DNA of 5,738 bases from Deltaproteobacteria bacterium. GTDB taxonomy: Bacteria; Desulfobacterota_B; Binatia; UBA9968. The notes under the pieces were generated by a model. That model did no database searches and had not been told where the DNA came from. It saw only the letters and a list, made by a program, of their open reading frames with translations. The stretch lies in contig JACZQL010000117.1 of the NCBI GenBank assembly GCA_022545745.1, forward strand, positions 1-5,738. The letters are read 5' to 3'. The translations under genes and the position numbers were made by a program. Positions 1 through 5,738 of the stretch are shown in pieces (the first letter of the stretch is position 1; every line of letters begins with the position of its first letter).

Positions 1-49
1 GATAACTGATAGCTGGTTTCCTGAAGTCGTTCTGTTGGAGATTAGATAG
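1..49 (+). CDS. possible C-terminal tail of an upstream gene (partial)
   Basis: The frame starting at base 2 is open for 15 codons (reading ITDSWFPEVVLLEIR) and ends at a TAG at 47-49. The other two forward frames hit a stop within the first dozen bases. The 26-base gap to the next start is similar to other gaps in this run, so this could be the end of a preceding operon member cut by the window edge. Fifteen codons are too few to show coding character or to name a family, so this is a weak call. Confidence 0.3.
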   Translation, partial: ITDSWFPEVVLLEIR

Positions 50-61
50 GCGAGAACTAAA

Positions 62-69
62 GGGAGGAG
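62..69 (+). promoter_or_regulatory. ribosome binding site of the first cupin gene
   Basis: GGGAGGAG lies 6 bases before the ATG at 76. An in-frame TAA at 58-60 rules out any upstream extension, so the ATG at 76 is the likely start. No convincing -35/-10 promoter is visible in the 75 bases before the gene. Confidence 0.7.
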
Positions 70-75
70 ATTGTC

Positions 76-1065
76 ATGGAAATGGAGGAATTAAATAAGT
101 GGTTGAAGGAAAGAAACCTGAACGGCCACTGGAATCGACAGCACCGCGCTGCACCTATCAAACCCTATTTGTGGAAATGGTCTGAAATCTACGAGGGGCT
201 GCAAACGGCGGCAGAGGTGGTCCCCATGGATCAAACCGGGAGACGGACGATCCAGCTGAGGAATCCCAGCATGGAGGGAGGGATGAGCAATACCATTCAC
301 CTCTCTATCCAGCTGGTGAAGCCCGGGGAGATTGCCACGGCCCATCGCCATACGGCGGCGGCGATTCGTTACGTTCTAAAAGGATCACCTAAAGGCTTTA
401 CGATCGTCGATGGCGAGCGATTCCCTATGGAGGAGGGGGACCTCATCACGACCCCTAACTGGACCTGGCACGACCACTTCAACGGCTCGGACGAGCCTAT
501 CATCTGGCTCGATGGCCTGGATGTGCGGCTTGTGAGTTATATGGGAGGGATGTTTGGCGAACCCTATAAACAGGATCGACAGCCCGTGGAGAAGCCGGAC
601 GGATATTCAACCAAGACGTTGGGTTATGCCCGGCCAAGCTGGATCAAAAACGAATACGTTTCCCCCCCGTTTCGTTACCGTTGGGACGAGACCTATCCAA
701 CCCTTATGACCCTCAAAGAGGGTGAAGGCGACCCCTTCGATGGGATTCGGTTGCAGTACGTTAACCCCTTCAATGGGGGCCCGACTTTACCCACTTTTTC
801 TTGTGAGATCCAGCTCCTCAGACCCAATGAGAAGACCCGATCTCACCGGCATACGAGCACGACTGTTTACCAGGCCTTCCGTGGTCGGGGTGCGACTGTG
901 GTTAACGACGAGAGGTTAGAGTGGGAAGAGGGAGATATTTTCATGGTGCCCCCATGGAGCTGGCACGAACATGAGAACCGGCGGGACGAAGACAGTCTCC
1001 TTTTTTCCATCGCCGACTGGCCATCCATGGTTTCGCTGGGCCTTTATCGGGAGGAAAAGCGGTAA
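76..1065 (+). CDS. gentisate/salicylate 1,2-dioxygenase-like double-cupin protein
   Basis: A 329-residue cytoplasmic bicupin of the gentisate 1,2-dioxygenase type, which cleaves a hydroxylated aromatic ring with Fe(II) and O2. Cupin 1 spans about residues 75-150 with H90, H92 and H132 as the metal triad. R98, H134 and D146 fall where the substrate-contacting Arg127, His162 and Asp174 of salicylate 1,2-dioxygenase lie (numbers from memory): Arg is six after the second metal His and Asp is twelve after the second His of WHDH in both. Cupin 2, about residues 238-315, also keeps a full triad (H257, H259, H297) and a WHEH motif. As in known gentisate dioxygenases, the classic cupin glutamate is replaced (A96). 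It is somewhat shorter than typical gentisate dioxygenases (about 340-375). 1-Hydroxy-2-naphthoate or salicylate could equally be the substrate. The fold is certain, the ring-cleavage role likely, the substrate unknown. Confidence 0.82.
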   Translation: MEMEELNKWLKERNLNGHWNRQHRAAPIKPYLWKWSEIYEGLQTAAEVVPMDQTGRRTIQLRNPSMEGGMSNTIHLSIQLVKPGEIATAHRHTAAAIRYVLKGSPKGFTIVDGERFPMEEGDLITTPNWTWHDHFNGSDEPIIWLDGLDVRLVSYMGGMFGEPYKQDRQPVEKPDGYSTKTLGYARPSWIKNEYVSPPFRYRWDETYPTLMTLKEGEGDPFDGIRLQYVNPFNGGPTLPTFSCEIQLLRPNEKTRSHRHTSTTVYQAFRGRGATVVNDERLEWEEGDIFMVPPWSWHEHENRRDEDSLLFSIADWPSMVSLGLYREEKR

Positions 1066-1071
1066 AAATAC

Positions 1072-1092
1072 TTGGACCGTTGTGAGGTCCGA
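1072..1092 (+). other. small inverted repeat in the gap after the first cupin gene
   Basis: GGACC at 1074-1078 pairs with GGTCC at 1086-1090 across a 7-base loop, extended by one G-T and one T-A pair. No T-run follows, so it does not look like an intrinsic terminator. It sits in the longest gap of the window (71 bases). It may be chance, or a minor mRNA stability element. Confidence 0.2.
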
Positions 1093-1125
1093 TCTGAAGG
1101 AAATTCCGTGAGATTCTATTTTTGC

Positions 1126-1133
1126 GGAGGTGA
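1126..1133 (+). promoter_or_regulatory. ribosome binding site that sets a GTG start
   Basis: GGAGGTGA is a full-length match to the anti-Shine-Dalgarno end of 16S rRNA, and its GGAGG core ends 6 bases before the GTG at 1137. The TGA at 1131-1133 is in frame with that GTG, so the gene cannot begin earlier. The next methionine (residue 14) lacks a comparable site. Confidence 0.75.
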
Positions 1134-1136
1134 AAA

Positions 1137-1832
1137 GTGAGTCTTTGGCCAAAAGTGCGTACGCAGTTGAATGAAATGGTTAACGAGCAGTTTGAGACGC
1201 CTGAATTTCGGCTGCTCTTTTCAGTTCCGCTTAACCCTGCTCGTTTGGAGATTCACAATGTGCACATGACACACTATTCGAACAATCGTCGAGACTGCTG
1301 GGCTGCGGTGCAATCCAAGGCGCCGCTGGATGTGAAGCGGGCCATCTGGGAACACGAAAAGGAGGAACTGATCTTCGATACGAGATTGGGCAAGGCCCAC
1401 GTGACAGAGGCTGATCTGGAAGCCAATGACGAATCCAAGCTCTCGCCGGGTGCGAGGGCGTTGTTCTATGCATGGCTGCACTGCGCCCGTGAGAAACCCT
1501 GGCTGGAAGGGCTGGTTTATTCGCATATTTTGGAGCGCAGGAACAATGGGCAAGTTGTTCGTGGCGGTGGGCTCATGGAACGGTGGGTCAAGAAGCGGGT
1601 AGCAGAGCTCGGGGGACCAGAGCGCACTGTTGATTCCTGGACACGGGTGCACGCAGTGGCCGATATCGAACATTCAGATATTTTTGAGCCAATTTTTGCG
1701 CGGTATGTGACTGATGAAACGAGTGCGAAGAGCGTGTTGCGTGCCACAGAGGACGGTCTGGTCCTGGACCGGGCATTTCGCGGCGCCATTGCTACAGCGA
1801 TGCTTGCAATCGAAGGACCAGCCTTACCTTAG
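1137..1832 (+). CDS. TENA/PqqC-like iron-containing redox enzyme (heme-oxygenase-like di-iron fold)
   Basis: A 231-residue soluble protein with no signal peptide, beginning at a GTG. It resembles the 'iron-containing redox enzyme' branch of the TENA/THI-4/PqqC superfamily, the group that includes CADD, UndA and SznF-type heme-oxygenase-like di-iron oxidases. The best evidence is the late helix with H172, D176 and H179: the His-X3-Asp-X2-His spacing equals that of the CADD ligands H174, D178 and H181 (from memory). Earlier acidic residues and a histidine (E74, E77, D81, H88) and E124 are candidates for the remaining ligands, but the early spacing does not match CADD simply. The NRRDCW stretch (residues 50-55), followed by PLDVK and WEHE, is typical of this uncharacterised subfamily. 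Known relatives use O2 for oxidative C-C or N-oxygenation chemistry, or ring formation in PqqC. Lying between two cupin genes suggests a step in the same oxidative pathway. The reaction is unknown. Confidence 0.72.
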   Translation: MSLWPKVRTQLNEMVNEQFETPEFRLLFSVPLNPARLEIHNVHMTHYSNNRRDCWAAVQSKAPLDVKRAIWEHEKEELIFDTRLGKAHVTEADLEANDESKLSPGARALFYAWLHCAREKPWLEGLVYSHILERRNNGQVVRGGGLMERWVKKRVAELGGPERTVDSWTRVHAVADIEHSDIFEPIFARYVTDETSAKSVLRATEDGLVLDRAFRGAIATAMLAIEGPALP

Positions 1833-1845
1833 CCTTGTGTGATTG

Positions 1846-1852
1846 AAGGAGG
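1846..1852 (+). promoter_or_regulatory. ribosome binding site fixing the short start of the second cupin
   Basis: AAGGAGG lies 9 bases before the ATG at 1862. An in-frame TGA at 1844-1846 overlaps its first base, so no longer N-terminus is possible in this sequence. This matters because the encoded protein begins unusually late in its first domain. Confidence 0.7.
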
Positions 1853-1861
1853 AGCGACGGA

Positions 1862-2749
1862 ATGGCAAAACCGAATATGAAACCCGGGAAGTCCCTGAAA
1901 CCCCACAAGCACCTCTTTGAGGAGAGTATCTATATCCTCAAGGGCCAGGGGGCAACTTCGGTTTGGCTGGATGAGCATAAGAAACAGAGCTTTGAGTGGC
2001 ATGAGGGAAGCTTCTTTGCGATTCCGATGAACGCCTGGCATCAACATTTCAATGTATCCGGCAGTGAACCGGTCCGATTCGTGGCCATGACAAGCGCCCC
2101 CCGGGTGCTCGACACCTTCAACAACCATGAATTTGTCTTCGACAACCCGTTCGTGTTTCGGGATCGATTCACCGGGGAAGAAAACTACTTTCAGACGAAG
2201 GATCGGATTACCAACAAGTCTCGCTGGGAGACAAACTTTGTGCCGGACGTGAAGGGTTGCACCATGGTTGGTGGCGGAGAAACGAGGGGGAAGGGGACCA
2301 AGAGCACGGTCTTTTGTTTGGTCAGCAATACCATCAAGTCCCACAGTTCTTCCTGGCCTGTGGGGACATACAAGAAGGCCCATCGGCACGGTCCGGGGAT
2401 TCACATCGTAATTCTGCGCGGGCAGGGCTACTCCCTCATGTGGCTGGAGGGAAAGCCTGTGGAGCGGATCGATTGGGGCCCGGGGAGCATGTTTGTTCCT
2501 CCCGAGGCGTGGTTCCATGAGCATTTTAATACCGGCAATGAACCGGTGCTATTTTTGGCCATCGGTTGGGGGAGCGATAAGCCCAAGGCTGGTGGTAAGG
2601 CCTACGTCTACAAGAGTGTCAAAGAGGGCGGTGACCAGATCGAATATGAGGATGAGGATCCCAATATGCATCCGGAATTTGAGGCGGCACTGGCAAAGGT
2701 AGGGGCGAAGTGCCAGATGCCGTATCACCCCTTGTGCACGCAAAAGTAA
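1862..2749 (+). CDS. double-cupin metal-binding protein with a short N-terminus
   Basis: A 295-residue cytoplasmic bicupin, distinct from the first one. Cupin 1 has a textbook motif 1 (G9-X5-H15-X-H17-X3-E21-X6-G28) and motif 2 (G49-X5-P55, then H60, H62 and N64), giving a 3-His/1-Glu metal site. Cupin 2 has H174 and H176, with H181 near the usual glutamate position, then H219 and H221 in a FHEHFN stretch. The acidic C-terminus (VKEGGDQIEYEDEDP, then a Cys-containing tail) is typical of an uncharacterised cupin family that I recall as roughly 360-380 residues. Relative to it, about 70 N-terminal residues before motif 1 are missing, and an upstream in-frame stop proves the start is not merely mis-called. 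It could be a dioxygenase, isomerase or hydrolase; no substrate can be assigned. It follows the di-iron-like gene after 29 bases, consistent with co-transcription. Confidence 0.75.
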   Translation: MAKPNMKPGKSLKPHKHLFEESIYILKGQGATSVWLDEHKKQSFEWHEGSFFAIPMNAWHQHFNVSGSEPVRFVAMTSAPRVLDTFNNHEFVFDNPFVFRDRFTGEENYFQTKDRITNKSRWETNFVPDVKGCTMVGGGETRGKGTKSTVFCLVSNTIKSHSSSWPVGTYKKAHRHGPGIHIVILRGQGYSLMWLEGKPVERIDWGPGSMFVPPEAWFHEHFNTGNEPVLFLAIGWGSDKPKAGGKAYVYKSVKEGGDQIEYEDEDPNMHPEFEAALAKVGAKCQMPYHPLCTQK

Positions 2750-2767
2750 TCCATTACTTGCAATGAT

Positions 2768-2774
2768 AAAGGAG
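2768..2774 (+). promoter_or_regulatory. ribosome binding site choosing ATG 2784 over ATG 2763
   Basis: AAAGGAG ends 9 bases before the ATG at 2784. The earlier in-frame ATG at 2763 lies upstream of this site and has no good site of its own, so it would add seven residues without ribosome-binding support. The 2784 start is preferred. Confidence 0.65.
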
Positions 2775-2783
2775 ACTTTGAAA

Positions 2784-3723
2784 ATGGCTGAAAGCACCAA
2801 AGGGAATATTACGGTTCGGGGGGTTTACCGATCCCATTCTCACCTCCCGATATGGGAGGTCATCGAAAAGGCTCACATCTGGGAGCAGGTCGGCATTGAG
2901 CCGACCCAAATGGAGTATTGTGAGAGTCCTCCGGTTGCAGAGGCTGCCTTGTTTGATGGCTCCATCGACTTTATCTCTGGCAATCATCTCACCCCTTATG
3001 TCCTCGTGGCCGAGGGGAAGCCCATTGTGTCCATCGCTTCACCGGTCAATGCCACAAGGGCCACAATTACTTCAACGCAACCCATCAAGTCAGTCCTGGA
3101 TTTGCGAGGTAAGCGAGTGGCCGATACTCCTCTAGAGGGGAGGGATGGGGGTTTTCATCACGGGCGAGGCAATCACATGATGTATATCGTAAGGGCTGGC
3201 ATGCGCCTGGATGAGATCAAGTGGGTAGATGTCGAAGGTAGAGCGCAGCAGCTCGAGGATGCGGGCGGGAAAAGCCGATGCAGCCTTTGCCTGGGCTAGC
3301 GAGGAGACCTCCAAAGAATCAGGGTTTCACACCATCACCCTCGACCCTCTTCCCATGATCAATGGTCCCACCATAACCACCTCCCTGACGACACTGGAAA
3401 AAAAGGCTGGCCTGGGTGAGCGCCTGGTCAAGGCGCAGGTGTTGGGGATCCACTATGCGCGGAGCAACCGTGAAAAGACGGAACGCATTTTAGAGGACCT
3501 GAACAAGCGGACGGGCAGATCTTATAAATATGATAGCTTGGCCCGAATGCCCATTAAGCCGTATCCAGATCCTCAGGCCATCATCAATGCCTATGAGCTC
3601 GGTTGCATGAAGTCTCCGAAGGCGAAGGAGCTTAGCCCCTTGGCCCTGTGGGACCTCCACTACCTCAGGATGCTGGATCATTCGGGGTTTATTGACCGGC
3701 TTTACAAGGGAGCAGGGTTGTAG
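2784..3723 (+). pseudogene. NMT1/THI5-like periplasmic-binding-fold protein, interrupted by a one-base frameshift
   Basis: Two overlapping frames together encode one protein of about 312 residues. The first frame ends at a TAG at 3297-3299; the second continues from about 3271 to the TAG at 3721-3723. Deleting one base in GGGAAAA (3267-3273) joins them as LEDAGGKADAAFAW, the expected 'G-K/R-A-D-A-A' stretch of this fold. The N-terminal half has IKSVLDLRGKRVADTP (residues 101-116), typical of NMT1/SsuA-type solute-binding proteins, and a Gly/His-rich segment at 119-131. There is no signal peptide: the start is polar (MAESTKGN), so the product would stay in the cytoplasm. Some members of this fold are enzymes, such as 4,5-dihydroxyphthalate decarboxylase. 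It could therefore be an enzyme or ligand-binding partner of the cupins rather than a transporter part. Sequencing error and true mutation cannot be separated here; good coding character on both sides favours a very recent or artefactual event. Confidence 0.7.
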
Positions 3724-3747
3724 AGTTACGGCCGCAATCACATAGTT

Positions 3748-3755
3748 AAGGGAGG
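3748..3755 (+). promoter_or_regulatory. ribosome binding site of the first solute-binding protein gene
   Basis: AAGGGAGG ends 6 bases before the ATG at 3762. The 38-base gap after the previous gene contains no hairpin or T-run, so transcription probably reads through. Confidence 0.65.
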
Positions 3756-3761
3756 CGAGCT

Positions 3762-5315
3762 ATGAAACGATGGCTATTGTCAATTTTGGCTCTGGGTTTC
3801 TTGTTTGGCTCGGCCTTTCCGCTGCAAGGCGCCTCGGATAATCCGAAGAGCGGGGGCACCCTCACGATGGCGATCAAAAGGCGAATGAATCTCATGAATC
3901 CCATGGTGAGCACGAGATCAACGGAAAAGATGATCCGAGATTTGATGTTCGAGCCGCTCCTGGGCATGGACCTTGAGGGAAACATCCAACCCAATTTAGC
4001 AATGTCATGGGAGGTTTCCAGTGACAGGAAGCTCTATACCTTCCACCTCCGCAAGGGGGTGAAGTTTCATGACGGGCGGGAGATGAGCGCTTCGGACATC
4101 AAGTTTTCCATGGATTACACCATGAATCCAAAGAATGGCGCCTATGGACTACGGGACCTGAAGGCCGTTAAAATGGTGGAGGCACCTGACAAGTATACCC
4201 TACAGGTCCATTTGAAAAGGGTCAGCGCTCCGTTTCTTGCGTCTCTCACGAGCATTCGGGCCTTCTCAGTGATTCCTAAAGAGTCTCTTCAGGAGGGAGT
4301 GAGACAGCCTACCGGTTTCCCACCGGGGACAGGGCCCTTCAAGTTTGTAGAGTGGAAACCCCAACAACGCATTGTCTTTGCAAGGTTCAACGACTATTGG
4401 GGGCATAAGGCCTTCATAGATAAGCTCGTTATCCGGCCGATTCTAGATGCAACCGTTCGGTTTACCGCCTTGCGGGCGGGCGATGTGAACATGATAGAGA
4501 TCTCCCCTTATGAATGGGTGAAAAGGGTTCTGGACGGCAAGGTCAAGGGGATCAAGGCCGTGCCGGCCACTCACGCTTCTTTCCGCCGGGTCACCTTCAA
4601 CGCGGCCTCTCCGCCCTTCGATAATAAAAAGCTCAGAGAAGCCGTGGCTCACGCCATCAACAGGCAGGAGATCTTGGCGGCCGCCTATTTGGGGTTTGGG
4701 GAGGCCACCAGCCAGCGGTATCCCAAGGGTCATCTATGGTACGGGGAAGGCGTCCTACCGCGATCCCATGACGTGAATCAGGCCAAGGCCCTGGTAAAAG
4801 AATCTGGTTACGAGGGAGGAACCCTGAATTTGATGGTCAGCGCGGGCATCTATAACGAGGCCGTTGCAGTGGCAGTTCAATCGCAGCTCAGAAAGATTGG
4901 ATTGAAGGTTAGGCTCCAAGTGGTAGAGCGGGGTAGCGGGCTCACCATGCGACGTACAGGGACCTTCCATTTCAGGACGGGTGGCGGTCGGATCAATCCC
5001 GACCCCATTACAGCCTTAGTGAGTTTTGCCTGTGAACCGAACTTGAAAAAACGAATTCGGAATGAATCGGGCTACTGTAACAAGGAGGTGGATGCGCTCA
5101 TCAAGAAGTTGGCGACTGAGTTGGATCGGGAAAAACGGAAATGGATCGTCAAACAGATTCTCACTCAATTGACCGAAGACGTTCCTTCAGTGGCCATTGG
5201 GTTTGCACCGGAGTTTTTTACCATGCGCGAGTACGTCAAGGGATTTCAAACGGACAGTAACGGCAGTTTCCGGTGGTGGGGTGGTGGTTTACACCATGTT
5301 TGGCTGGAAAAATAA
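3762..5315 (+). CDS. family 5 ABC transporter substrate-binding protein (peptide/opine/nickel type)
   Basis: A 517-residue exported binding protein, the usual length for the DppA/OppA/NikA family (SBP_bac_5). Residues 1-24 form a Sec signal peptide: KR, a hydrophobic core (about residues 4-20), then a cleavage region near LQGA-SDN. There is no lipobox cysteine, so it should be free in the periplasm rather than a lipoprotein. The family signature lies at about residues 90-104, with YTFHLRKGVKFHDG, preceded by NIQPNLAMSW and followed by SASDIKFSMDY. Later family landmarks include GTGPFKFVEW (about 190-200), FNAASPPFDNKKLREAVAHAIN (about 279-300) and a C-terminal region ending near WWGGGLHHVWLEK. 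It would deliver a ligand to an ABC permease not seen in this window. The family binds peptides but also sugars, opines, metals and other small molecules, so the ligand is open; the neighbours hint at an aromatic compound or conjugate. Confidence 0.93.
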   Translation: MKRWLLSILALGFLFGSAFPLQGASDNPKSGGTLTMAIKRRMNLMNPMVSTRSTEKMIRDLMFEPLLGMDLEGNIQPNLAMSWEVSSDRKLYTFHLRKGVKFHDGREMSASDIKFSMDYTMNPKNGAYGLRDLKAVKMVEAPDKYTLQVHLKRVSAPFLASLTSIRAFSVIPKESLQEGVRQPTGFPPGTGPFKFVEWKPQQRIVFARFNDYWGHKAFIDKLVIRPILDATVRFTALRAGDVNMIEISPYEWVKRVLDGKVKGIKAVPATHASFRRVTFNAASPPFDNKKLREAVAHAINRQEILAAAYLGFGEATSQRYPKGHLWYGEGVLPRSHDVNQAKALVKESGYEGGTLNLMVSAGIYNEAVAVAVQSQLRKIGLKVRLQVVERGSGLTMRRTGTFHFRTGGGRINPDPITALVSFACEPNLKKRIRNESGYCNKEVDALIKKLATELDREKRKWIVKQILTQLTEDVPSVAIGFAPEFFTMREYVKGFQTDSNGSFRWWGGGLHHVWLEK

Positions 5316-5330
5316 TTCAATACTCACCTT

Positions 5331-5339
5331 AAGGAGGGG
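5331..5339 (+). promoter_or_regulatory. ribosome binding site of the second solute-binding protein gene
   Basis: AAGGAGGGG ends 7 bases before the ATG at 5347. It overlaps a CCTTAAGG palindrome at 5327-5334, which is too short to act as a terminator. The 31-base gap carries no other signal. Confidence 0.65.
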
Positions 5340-5346
5340 AATCGTT

Positions 5347-5738
5347 ATGAGAAGGTCATTAATGATAGGTCTGTTTCTTAGCTTGTCGTTTGGCCTAGCG
5401 CTGCCGGTGGAAAGCGCCTCGGAAAAACCGAAGCGCGGCGGCACGGTGAAACTGGCCATCCGGAGGGGCCCGTCGGTGATGAACCCCTTAGTGAGTACCC
5501 GGTCATCGGACGCGAGGATTCGCGACCTCATGTATGAATCCCTTCTCGGCACCGACGCGAAAGGGAATATTCAACCCAATCTGGCGGTATCGTGGAAAAT
5601 CTCACCTGACGGTAAGCTCATTACCTTCAAGCTTCGCCAGGGCGTGAAATTTCACAACGGTCGGGAAATGATTGCGATCGATGTGAAGTTTGCCATTGAC
5701 TACACCTTGAACCCGAAGAATGGGGCCTACGGATTATC
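5347..5738 (+). CDS. family 5 ABC transporter substrate-binding protein, paralogue of the previous gene (3' end cut off)
   Basis: The first 130 codons of a second SBP_bac_5 protein, still open at the window edge; about three quarters of the gene is missing. A Sec signal peptide (MRRSLMIGLFLSLSFGLALP core, cleavage near VESA) has no lipobox cysteine. The family signature is present as FKLRQGVKFHNG at about residues 94-105. It aligns without gaps to the preceding protein from residue 1, with about 80 of 130 identical positions by hand count. Identity is highest in the mature domain (for example NIQPNLA and NPKNGAYGL) and lowest in the signal peptide. This is a tandem duplication that has diverged, suggesting two related ligands served by one transporter, or an old duplication under selection. 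Confidence 0.92.
   Translation, partial: MRRSLMIGLFLSLSFGLALPVESASEKPKRGGTVKLAIRRGPSVMNPLVSTRSSDARIRDLMYESLLGTDAKGNIQPNLAVSWKISPDGKLITFKLRQGVKFHNGREMIAIDVKFAIDYTLNPKNGAYGL

Noticed and set aside
1072..1092. The hairpin after the first cupin gene as a transcription terminator.
   Set aside because: The stem is only 5-7 pairs including one G-T, and no T-run follows. The next gene has a strong ribosome site on the same strand.
1221..1789. Several minus-strand open frames (80-150 codons) opposite the di-iron-like gene.
   Set aside because: They overlap each other and a well-supported forward gene, have no good ribosome sites that I see, and their translations look like random Pro/Arg/Ser-rich sequence.
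1829..2524. A 231-codon open frame on the minus strand opposite the second cupin gene.
   Set aside because: It is antisense to a gene with textbook cupin motifs, has no recognisable domain, and its composition is what a reversed GC-moderate coding strand gives. Its length matching the di-iron-like gene is coincidence.
3229..3723. A separate 164-residue gene beginning at the ATG at 3229.
   Set aside because: There is no ribosome site before that ATG, its first residues are an out-of-frame reading of the upstream gene, and its body continues the same protein fold, so it is the second half of a frameshifted gene.
4443..4970. Minus-strand open frames (96 and 71 codons) opposite the first solute-binding protein gene.
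   Set aside because: They are shadows of a complete, family-typical gene and show no domain or start signal of their own.
1..5738. CRISPR arrays, tRNA or rRNA genes, insertion sequences, long direct or inverted repeats.
   Set aside because: Reading through both strands showed no repeat-spacer pattern, no cloverleaf-like segment, no transposase and no terminal repeats; nearly all bases are coding.

Overview
The window is one dense, single-strand gene run of about 54% GC (estimated by eye). Short gaps (about 30-70 bases), a strong Shine-Dalgarno site before every gene and no visible terminator suggest a single transcription unit, cut at its right edge and probably also at its left. It is clearly bacterial. 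The gene content resembles catabolic clusters of uncultured soil or sediment lineages (Rokubacteria, NC10, Tectomicrobia, Desulfobacterota-like), but that placement is only an impression from protein style.

Layout, left to right: a possible 15-codon tail of an upstream gene (1-49); a gentisate/salicylate 1,2-dioxygenase-like double cupin (76-1065); a TENA/PqqC-like, heme-oxygenase-fold putative di-iron oxidase (1137-1832); a second, unrelated-looking double cupin with a short N-terminus (1862-2749); an NMT1/THI5-like periplasmic-binding-fold protein with no signal peptide, broken by a one-base frameshift (2784-3723); a complete family 5 (peptide/opine/nickel-type) ABC transporter solute-binding protein (3762-5315); and the first 130 codons of a close paralogue of it (5347 to the edge).

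Reading of the cluster: three adjacent genes encode likely non-heme metal enzymes, one of which has every active-site position I can recall for gentisate/salicylate ring cleavage. The two exported binding proteins would collect a substrate and hand it to an ABC permease presumably encoded further right. The cytosolic binding-fold protein may be an enzyme or a ligand carrier in the same pathway. The most coherent hypothesis is uptake plus oxidative degradation of an aromatic or aromatic-conjugate compound by an uncharacterised route. The substrate cannot be read from this sequence.
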